In this document: piece by piece, positions 50,543 to 56,134 of the stretch
Position numbering within the stretch: position 1 is the first letter of the stretch
Layout: each line of letters starts with the position of its first letter
NCBI GenBank assembly: GCA_021372615.1
Contig: JAJFUB010000091.1
Coordinates: 1 to 56,134, forward strand
Length of the DNA stretch: 56,134 nt
Origin: a bacterium
GTDB lineage: Bacteria; Armatimonadota; Zipacnadia; Zipacnadales; UBA11051
Reading direction: 5' to 3'
Made by a program: the position numbers and the translations under genes
The notes under the pieces: model-generated
The model's database searches: none
Told to the model about the DNA's origin: nothing
Seen by the model: only the letters and a program-made list of their open reading frames with translations

Positions 50543-51844
50543 ATGGCACTGCGCGTCGGCGCACACCGCAGCAACATCACACCCCACCTGGGCTGCCATC
50601 TGGCAGGCTACTTCCAGGACCGCCTCGCCGCCGATGTCGCCGACGAACTGCAGGCGCGCACCGTCGTCTTCGAGAGCGACGACACGGCCCTCGCCTGCTG
50701 CGTCCTCGATCTCATCGTGGCCGACCAGGTCTACCTCAACGCCGCCAAGCAACGCGCGCAGGAGCTGACCGGCATCCCCGCCGACCACATCTTCATCTCC
50801 TGCACTCACACCCACTACGGCCCCTCGCCGTTCACCCTCGGCAACGTCGTGTGTGAGGAGGAGTACCTGCAGTGGGCGATGGTCACGGTGGGGGATAGCG
50901 TGAAGCTGGCGCAGAACCGGTTGCGGCCCGCCGAAGTCGCCTCCGCCTCAGGCGCTTGCCCCGAGGAGACGCACAACCGCCGCTGGCGCATGCGGGACGG
51001 CAGCGTGCGCATGAACCCGGGCTATCAGAACCCGGACATGGTCGAGCCCGCCGGCCCGACGGACCCGGAGGTTGTGCTCCTCGTCGCGCGCGACGCCGAC
51101 ACCCAAGACCCCATCGCAGCCCTCGCCAACTACTCGCTGCACTACGTGGGCGGGCCGTACCATGACCGAGTGAGCGCCGACTACTTCGGGTACTTCGACC
51201 GGGCTCTTACCCGCATGGCCGGGGGCGAGTTCGTCGCCGTGATGGCCAACGGCTGCTGCGGCGACATCAACAACTGCGACTTCACGCGCCCGGCCTCCGC
51301 GTACCCACACCCCTTCTACCAGGCCGAGCGCGTCGCCAACCGCGTGGCGGCGGCGGCCTACTACGCCTGGCTGGGCATCCGCGACTATGACGCCGCGCCG
51401 GCCCTCGGCGTCGCCCACGAGACCGTCACCTTCACCCGGCGCGAGCCCTCCGCCGACGAACTGGCCGCGGCCAGGGCCCTGCGCGAGAGCAAGCACGATC
51501 CGGCGGACCTGGATTGGATCTACGCGGGGGAACTCATCGGGGTCAGCGAGGAGCCGCTGCACCGCCCGACGCCGGTCATGGCGCTGCGCGTGGGCGATGC
51601 GGGGATCGTGGGCCTGCCGGGAGAGATGTTCGTGCAGTACGGCCTGCAGATCAAGCGGCGCTCGCCCTTCGACCGCACGCTGACGGTCGAGTTGGCGAAC
51701 GACTACGTCGGCTACTGCCCGACCGACCGCGCTCTGGACGAGGGCAGCTACGAGACCCGTCTGGCTCGCACCGCAAAGGCAGCCCGGGGCACCGAGGGGC
51801 TCTTCGTCGAGGCGGCGGTGAGGCTACTGAACCAACTGGCGTAG
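50543..51844 (+). CDS. Neutral/alkaline ceramidase-like hydrolase
   Basis: A 433-aa protein related to neutral/alkaline non-lysosomal ceramidases. ISCTHTHYGPSPF corresponds to the conserved THxHSGP metal region, FVAVMANGCCGDINN to the later zinc motif and VGLPGEMFVQYGLQIK to the family's C-terminal core. It lacks a signal peptide and the Ig-like C-terminal domain of true ceramidases, so an amide of another lipid or sugar may be the substrate. ATG 50543 has GGGGAGAGG upstream. Confidence 0.78.
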   Translation: MALRVGAHRSNITPHLGCHLAGYFQDRLAADVADELQARTVVFESDDTALACCVLDLIVADQVYLNAAKQRAQELTGIPADHIFISCTHTHYGPSPFTLGNVVCEEEYLQWAMVTVGDSVKLAQNRLRPAEVASASGACPEETHNRRWRMRDGSVRMNPGYQNPDMVEPAGPTDPEVVLLVARDADTQDPIAALANYSLHYVGGPYHDRVSADYFGYFDRALTRMAGGEFVAVMANGCCGDINNCDFTRPASAYPHPFYQAERVANRVAAAAYYAWLGIRDYDAAPALGVAHETVTFTRREPSADELAAARALRESKHDPADLDWIYAGELIGVSEEPLHRPTPVMALRVGDAGIVGLPGEMFVQYGLQIKRRSPFDRTLTVELANDYVGYCPTDRALDEGSYETRLARTAKAARGTEGLFVEAAVRLLNQLA

Positions 51845-51870
51845 GGCGCGGGAGCCGCATGGCAGAGGCC

Positions 51871-51937
51871 GCGTGGGCGCGCGTGTCCCCACGCGCGCAT
51901 CGGTCGTCGGCCCGACAAGAGTGTCGGGCGTACCGCC
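51871..51937. repeat. Adjacent GTGG- and GTAC-family hairpins between convergent genes
   Basis: 51871-51898 carries the GTGG hairpin (GCGCGCGTG stem). 51909-51937 carries the inverted GTAC hairpin (GCCCGACA/TGTCGGGC stem). Two families side by side in a 126-bp convergent gap may also serve as a terminator. Confidence 0.6.
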
Positions 51938-51970
51938 CCATATCCCCGCCATCCCCCCATCAGGCGCCCC

Positions 51971-52972
51971 CTACTTCAGCTCCTCCGCCAGTTCCTTCAG
52001 CACTGCCAGATCCTCCTCTTCCAGCGCCCGGACGTGGAAGAGACAGATGCCCTCGGCGCCCTGGGCGGCAGCGTGGCGAGTCTGGGCGGACATCTCCTGC
52101 GCGTCAATCTTGCCCAGGCTGGAGCTGCGCCCGATGCCGCAGTACAGCGGCGTGCCCACGCCCGTCAGCAGGCCGGTGTGCTCGGCCACAAAGCGCTGGA
52201 AGCGGTCGTGGCACGGGTTGTAGCTCATCGGGCAGACGAAATCAAGCAGGCCCTCGGCGCACCACTCCACCCAGTCCTGGCCCTCGGGCACGGCGTCCTT
52301 GAGGTAGCGCGCCCGGGCCGCCAGTGACAGCGGCGCGCCCGCGTCGTCGGCGACCTCGCGCAGGCCGTGCACGACCGACTTCACGAACCGGCCGCGCATC
52401 TTGATCTCCTGGTACACCATCCCCGGGTTCTGCAGGTCGTCGGCGTCGAGGAGCGGCTTGCCGAGCCACTGCTCGCGCTCGGCCTGGCAGCGCTCGCACC
52501 GGCACGGGTGGGTGTTGAGGACCATCGAGTTCGGGTAGCGCAGGTAATCCATGTGCAGGCCGTCGGGGCGGTAGATCTCCATCATCTCGCGGGCGACCGT
52601 GCAGGTGCGGCTGCGGTTCTCGCTCCACGCCGCGCAGGGCCAGTTGAGTGCCCAGGACGGCAGGGGCTCGTCGGACGGGCCGGGATCGTACAGCCCTTCC
52701 CCGGTCGAGGCCGAGACGGCCCCCAGGCCGATGATCGGGTGGACCTCCAGGCCAACCTGCGCGCCGGCTTCCACACACGGGCCGAGCAGATCGCGCTCCG
52801 GCGCCCCGAGCGTCTGGGACTCGAAGTAGTGCTTGCCGCCGCTCATCACAAAGGCGTGGTAGACGTCCAGGCCGCAGTCCTTCAGACGCCCAAACGCGCC
52901 CGCAATGTCCTTCAGGCTGTCCTGTCCGGCAGGGAACTCGCTGGCGGGATGTCCCCAGGCTGCAAAATCCAT
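51971..52972 (-). CDS. GHL10-like family 10 glycosyl-hydrolase-like protein
   Basis: A 333-aa TIM-barrel protein without signal peptide. IYRPDGLHMDYLRYPNS is the hallmark GHL10 strand with the likely catalytic Asp, followed by HPCRCERCQAEREQW, a C-x-C-x-x-C motif. LLDFVCPMSYNPCHDRF and CGIGRSSSLGK also fit. Unlike the other glycoside-hydrolase-like proteins in the window it appears cytoplasmic. ATG 52972 has AGGAG 6 nt upstream. It is the last gene of a minus-strand group with a small unknown and a NagB-like gene. Confidence 0.72.
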   Translation of the reverse strand: MDFAAWGHPASEFPAGQDSLKDIAGAFGRLKDCGLDVYHAFVMSGGKHYFESQTLGAPERDLLGPCVEAGAQVGLEVHPIIGLGAVSASTGEGLYDPGPSDEPLPSWALNWPCAAWSENRSRTCTVAREMMEIYRPDGLHMDYLRYPNSMVLNTHPCRCERCQAEREQWLGKPLLDADDLQNPGMVYQEIKMRGRFVKSVVHGLREVADDAGAPLSLAARARYLKDAVPEGQDWVEWCAEGLLDFVCPMSYNPCHDRFQRFVAEHTGLLTGVGTPLYCGIGRSSSLGKIDAQEMSAQTRHAAAQGAEGICLFHVRALEEEDLAVLKELAEELK

Positions 52973-52999
52973 GGCGGTCTCCTTGTGGTTGCGTGTCGG

Positions 53000-53308
53000 C
53001 TATTCGCCTATGCCCCAGGCCACGATGTAGGGCTTGTCATCTGGGTCGACCGTGCGGTACTCCACAAAGGCTCCGGCGGGGGGAATGGTCGGGCCGGACT
53101 CGAATGGCCGGTTGTCGAGGATGCCGAAGCCACTCTCCTGGTCGCCTTCCAGGATGATTACCCAGACACCCTCGCAGTTGTCATCGCCCACCGGCAGCAG
53201 CACTTTGGCGAAGCTGACATGGGCGTCGATCTGCTGCTCCAGTTGCTCTTGAGTCCATCGCTCCGCGGCCTGGACCGCATAGGGTCGGTCCCCTCCGTCG
53301 TTCGTCAT
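53000..53308 (-). CDS. Small hypothetical protein
   Basis: A 102-aa acidic protein I do not recognise: a helical N-terminal third (RWTQEQLEQQIDAHVSFAK) followed by beta strands (GVWVIILEGDQESGFGIL, GAFVEYRTVDPDDKPYIV). No signal peptide. The start at 53308 is supported by AGGAGGA about 8 nt upstream; the frame runs open to 53725 but that part is antisense to the NagB-like gene. It lies 26 nt after the NagB-like gene and 27 nt before the GHL10 gene, all on one strand. Confidence 0.6.
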   Translation of the reverse strand: MTNDGGDRPYAVQAAERWTQEQLEQQIDAHVSFAKVLLPVGDDNCEGVWVIILEGDQESGFGILDNRPFESGPTIPPAGAFVEYRTVDPDDKPYIVAWGIGE

Positions 53309-53334
53309 GTGATGCTTCCTCCTCCATTGGCGGG

Positions 53335-54267
53335 CTACTGCCAACTCGTCCGCGGCCCGCCGATGTCCTCGGCCACCGCCTGCAGGAACACGACCTCGCC
53401 CGGTGCGGTCTGCAGGAACGAGGCCGGCACGAGCGGTGTGACCGGCCCGTGGGTGGCCAGGCGGCCGATGAAGCGCTGCCAGCTCATGCCGCTGCCGAGG
53501 TACGCGTCGAGCCAGAAGCTGCGGAACTGCGCCGACAGCATGATGTTCGGTCCGATGGTATACGCGCACGGCGGGATGGACGACCAGTCGCCCCCCGCGC
53601 GCAGCGCGTTGTGCAGGATGGTCATCGGGTGCAGACGCACGTGGGCAGCGTGGGCCCCGCGCCAAGCCGCCACGTCGGCGAACTCCTCCGCCAGGTGCGG
53701 CTCCCAGAAGGCGAAGTGCCCGCACCAGCCGATGCCGCCATAGATGACATCGGCCCCCCGCCCTTCGCTGGCCTCGGCGATCATCTCGTCATAGCGGTCC
53801 ACGTTGTCGGGGCCGGGGAAGTGGATGGCGGCCGGGCGCAAGTCCGGGTGGATCGGCTCGATGAGCTTTTGGCGCGCGGTGTGCTCGAACGACCACGGCG
53901 ACTGCTCGTCAATCGTCGTGCCGTCTTCGTAGGCGTATTCGTCCAGGAAGAACAGGTGGGCATGGGCGAGCGACACGCCGCGCTCGTTGATCTTGTTGGC
54001 GAGCAGAGGGTACTGCCCCGTCGGACCGACGGGGAAGACGCCGACGAAGCGCCGCCCCGCCTCCGCCGCCTGCACGAAGCGCCCCAGCATGTCCTCGGCC
54101 ATCGCGTCGTACAGCGCGGCCGGCTCCGCGATCACCCGGATCGAGAACTCCGGGTGGTGATGCGGCTCGCGGCGGGTGATGTCCGCCGCGGCGATGGCGC
54201 GCACGGCGTCACACGCCGCGGCGTCGCGGAAGGGGATCATGTCGAGCAAGTCACGACCGAGTGGCAT
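53335..54267 (-). CDS. NagB-like glucosamine-6-phosphate deaminase/isomerase family protein
   Basis: A 310-aa protein of the NagB/RpiA/DevB fold. HLFFLDEYAY (D109, E110, Y111) corresponds to the MDEY motif and IYGGIGWCGHFAFWEP to the GxGxDGHxxFNEP motif. The usual catalytic Asp is Cys182 here, while H184 and E189 are kept. FPVGPTGQYPLL is the phosphate loop. It may act on a related amino sugar or have altered chemistry. ATG 54267 has AGGAG 6 nt upstream. It is preceded by a REPIN-like element and a PIG-L deacetylase gene, a logical partner for amino-sugar catabolism. Confidence 0.75.
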   Translation of the reverse strand: MPLGRDLLDMIPFRDAAACDAVRAIAAADITRREPHHHPEFSIRVIAEPAALYDAMAEDMLGRFVQAAEAGRRFVGVFPVGPTGQYPLLANKINERGVSLAHAHLFFLDEYAYEDGTTIDEQSPWSFEHTARQKLIEPIHPDLRPAAIHFPGPDNVDRYDEMIAEASEGRGADVIYGGIGWCGHFAFWEPHLAEEFADVAAWRGAHAAHVRLHPMTILHNALRAGGDWSSIPPCAYTIGPNIMLSAQFRSFWLDAYLGSGMSWQRFIGRLATHGPVTPLVPASFLQTAPGEVVFLQAVAEDIGGPRTSWQ

Positions 54268-54306
54268 CTCCAACTCCTGCAGACCATCCGTGTCCGAGGA
54301 AAAAGT

Positions 54307-54368
54307 GTAGTGCGGGCTTCCAGCCCGCCCAGGGCCAGTCCTTCTGGCGGGCTGGAAGCCCGCACTAC
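54307..54368. repeat. Perfect GTAG-headed paired hairpin, REPIN-like
   Basis: A 25-bp perfect inverted repeat at 54305-54329 and 54346-54370 with a 16-nt spacer. Each arm holds a GCGGGC-TTCCA-GCCCGC hairpin, and GTAG and CTAC are just inside the ends. It is the best-preserved member in the window, between the NagB-like and PIG-L genes. Confidence 0.8.
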
Positions 54369-54397
54369 ACGAACTGACTGGGGTGCCGGCCTGCCCC

Positions 54398-55126
54398 CTA
54401 CGGGAAGAACTGCGCCAGCTTCTGGATCGGCGCCGGGCGGTTGAACTGCCGGCACAGGGCGTAGGCCTCGGCGTACCGCACCCCGCAGGACACGCCATGC
54501 AGCACGGCCGCCGCCCTGATCTGCTCGAAGACATCGGTGCGGTGGTGGTCCTGCAGGTACTGGTGCTGGCTCACATGGCAGCGCATCGCCTCGAGCTTGC
54601 GCTCGAAGACGGGCGTGATGTCCACGTACAGGTCGGGCACGAACTCCCCGCCGGGCAGGGGGGCCATGTGCAGGGCGCTGGGGATGCCCGACGACGGGGG
54701 CTCCTCGGACACAATGGCCGGATTGCCCGCGTTGTTCGAGGCGTTCAGCGCCAACTCCGCCGCCGCCCGGTGGTGCTGGTGGTAGTCGCTCAGGGCCGGC
54801 ACGATGAGCAGGTCGGGTTGCGTGCGGCGGATCAGGTTGCGAAAGGCCATCTCCGTCTCGCCGTAGTGGGTGCGCACTTGGTCCATGAGGTCATCGTCGC
54901 CGAAGCCCAGCCACTCCAGCCTCGCCCCCAGCACCTCGCACGCCGCGGCCATCTCCGCCTGGCGGACGCGGCTCCGCTCGGCTCTCTCCACCCCGGGGAG
55001 CCCCCCGAGGTTGCCGTTGCAGGCCACGGCCAGCGTCACCTTCAGCCCGGCGGCGGCCTGCAGGGCGACCGTGCCCGAGCACTGCATCTCGTCGTCAGGA
55101 TGGGCGATCACCACAAGCACGCGCAC
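54398..55126 (-). CDS. PIG-L family N-acetylglucosaminyl deacetylase
   Basis: A 242-aa zinc hydrolase of the LmbE/PIG-L/BshB family. [15 protein letters not shown] has the AHPDDE metal motif, and DYHQHHRAA near residue 113 supplies the distal His. It would remove an acetyl group from an N-acetylglucosamine-containing molecule. The GTG start at 55126 is preceded by GGAGGTGAGG. With the NagB-like gene downstream it suggests deacetylation followed by deamination of amino sugars, though their order in a pathway is inferred. Confidence 0.83.
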   Translation of the reverse strand: MRVLVVIAHPDDEMQCSGTVALQAAAGLKVTLAVACNGNLGGLPGVERAERSRVRQAEMAAACEVLGARLEWLGFGDDDLMDQVRTHYGETEMAFRNLIRRTQPDLLIVPALSDYHQHHRAAAELALNASNNAGNPAIVSEEPPSSGIPSALHMAPLPGGEFVPDLYVDITPVFERKLEAMRCHVSQHQYLQDHHRTDVFEQIRAAAVLHGVSCGVRYAEAYALCRQFNRPAPIQKLAQFFP

Positions 55127-55294
55127 GGCACCTCACCTCCCCATGCCTATGCTTCCCACCCGGGCGGTTCACCTTCTCGTCGGCGGAACATGGGGCGGCG
55201 TCGGAACGAAAGAAGGAAGATAACGGCACGACGGAGAAGAACGACATGTTATAGGCTCGGCGGACGTTCACATCTTGCGAAGGGTGGGCTCCCG

Positions 55295-55933
55295 ATGCGG
55301 AAGGGTTTCACGCTCATTGAGTTGCTGGTCGTGATCGCCATCATCGCGATCCTGGCGGCCATACTCTTTCCCGTCTTCGCCAAGGCCCGTGAGAAAGCCC
55401 GTCAAGCCAGTTGCGTCTCGAACCTGCGGCAGATCGGCACCGCCTGCGCCATGTACTCGCAGGACTATGACATGCGCTACGTCCCCAAGTGCCTGGACCG
55501 CACCGGCACGGACATGGGCCGGTACTGGTACTACCTCATCATGCCGTACATGAAGAACGAGCAGATCCTGCGCTGCCCCAGCCGCCCGTGGGGCGGCAGC
55601 AAGTGTGGCTGCAGCGGCGGGGAGGACCGGCCAAACAACCCCTCCTATGACATGCCCTGCAGCAGCACGGGCACGGCCAGCTCCATGGGGATCATCGGCG
55701 CCGGCCGCGCCGAGACGGACGTGCAGGCGCCCTCCACGACCATCTACATCAGCGACATCTACTGCTCAGCCACCACCATGGGCACCACCACCGCCGATGG
55801 CGTGGTCACCCGCATGTCCTACGCGACCTCCAAGCGCCACAACGACGGCTACAATGCCGTCTATGCCGACGGCCACGCCAAGTGGCTGAAGGAGGCGCTG
55901 TACGGGTACTGGACCATAGACCCGAGCGACTGA
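55295..55933 (+). CDS. Prepilin-like (type IV pseudopilin) protein with H-x9-DG motif, plus-strand copy
   Basis: A 212-aa protein with leader [14 protein letters not shown], hydrophobic helix, [12 protein letters not shown] and a Cys-rich globular domain ([16 protein letters not shown]). It ends [20 protein letters not shown], fitting H-x9-DG. It would be processed by a prepilin peptidase and assembled at the envelope. ATG 55295 has AAGGGTGGG upstream; the frame to its left is antisense to the PIG-L gene. The last 27 codons and the flank are repeated inverted at the window end. Confidence 0.85.
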   Translation: MRKGFTLIELLVVIAIIAILAAILFPVFAKAREKARQASCVSNLRQIGTACAMYSQDYDMRYVPKCLDRTGTDMGRYWYYLIMPYMKNEQILRCPSRPWGGSKCGCSGGEDRPNNPSYDMPCSSTGTASSMGIIGAGRAETDVQAPSTTIYISDIYCSATTMGTTTADGVVTRMSYATSKRHNDGYNAVYADGHAKWLKEALYGYWTIDPSD

Positions 55934-56134
55934 GGCGGCGTCCGCGAGTCACGAACTGGGAAACTGTGGGAGCGGTCACCGACCGCGACGCGGATCGTCG
56001 CGGTCGGTGACCGCTCCCACAGCCTCCCAGTTCGTGACTCGCGGACGCCGCCTCAGTCGTTCGGGTCTATGGTCCAGTACCCGTACAGCGCCTCCTTCAG
56101 CCACTTGGCGTGGCCGTCGGCATAGACGGCATTG
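55852..56134. repeat. Near-perfect 141-bp inverted repeat with central palindrome
   Basis: Positions pair symmetrically about 55993 (p with 111986 minus p), with no indels and only three mismatches (55926, 55962 and 55963 with their partners). At the centre a perfect 27-bp stem, 55964-55990 and 55996-56022, has loop CGGAT; each arm carries a GGAG-headed GCGGTC-ACC-GACCGC hairpin. The repeat extends past the window edge. Confidence 0.85.
56053..56134 (-). CDS. Partial prepilin-like protein, convergent near-identical copy
   Basis: Only the last 26 codons and the stop (56053-56055) are in the window. They read [20 protein letters not shown] then TIDPND, identical to the end of the plus-strand copy except Asn for Ser next to the last residue. 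The rest lies beyond the right edge. Confidence 0.75.
   Translation of the reverse strand, partial: NAVYADGHAKWLKEALYGYWTIDPND

Noticed and set aside
55852-56134. Right-end inverted repeat as a pure assembly fold-back artefact
   Set aside because: Three clean substitutions, one changing an amino acid, are not expected from a fold-back of the same molecule. Not fully excluded without long reads.

Overview
The window reads as about 56 kb of a high-GC (roughly two thirds G+C, judged by eye), Shine-Dalgarno-using bacterium that devotes much of its coding capacity to large secreted carbohydrate-active proteins. Two genes start with the same prepilin leader ([19 protein letters not shown], then an [12 protein letters not shown] stretch) and end in an H-x9-DG motif. 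I associate that architecture with Armatimonadota and, less closely, Planctomycetes, so an Armatimonadota-like organism is the best guess from sequence alone. No rRNA, tRNA, CRISPR array, phage module or recognisable transposase gene was seen.

Layout. 1-11.2 kb: a plus-strand run with a DUF4838 protein, an Fe-S protein, a NodB-type deacetylase, two secreted TIM-barrel proteins and a sulfatase. 11.2-15.7 kb: minus strand, with two adjacent radical SAM genes and a PIN-PhoH ATPase. 16.0-19.9 kb: an operon with its own promoter, encoding an MGDG-synthase-type glycosyltransferase, an MFS transporter and a deacetylase with a YkoP-like tail. It converges on a DUF2339 membrane protein. 22.3-31.8 kb: a GH101-like giant secreted protein, a prepilin-like protein, a UroD-family protein, a PHP protein, a secreted protein, a lipoprotein and an amidohydrolase. 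31.9-34.2 kb: a two-gene island of unrecognised genes with a different codon style, one of them PD-(D/E)XK-like. 34.2-41.0 kb: tandem M55 aminopeptidases, a repeat-rich secreted protein, a TolB-like lipoprotein, an alpha/beta hydrolase and a GT2 enzyme. 41.0-49.5 kb: a minus-strand operon of three secreted glycoside-hydrolase-like proteins and a sugar isomerase-like enzyme. 49.7-56.1 kb: a helical hypothetical, a ceramidase-like protein, a GHL10 protein, a small unknown, a NagB-like protein, a PIG-L deacetylase, and a prepilin-like gene facing a near-identical inverted copy that runs off the end.

Taken together, the genes suggest extracellular breakdown of complex, probably sulfated or acylated glycans, with sugar isomerases, deaminases and deacetylases processing the products.

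The most striking non-coding signal is a population of short paired hairpins, often headed GTAG, GGAG, GTGG or GTAC, resembling REP/REPIN elements. They lie between genes and, in at least two and probably three cases, inside genes without breaking the reading frame. The other leading candidates are the two-gene nuclease-like island at 31933-34197 and the tail-to-tail inverted prepilin duplication at the right end.
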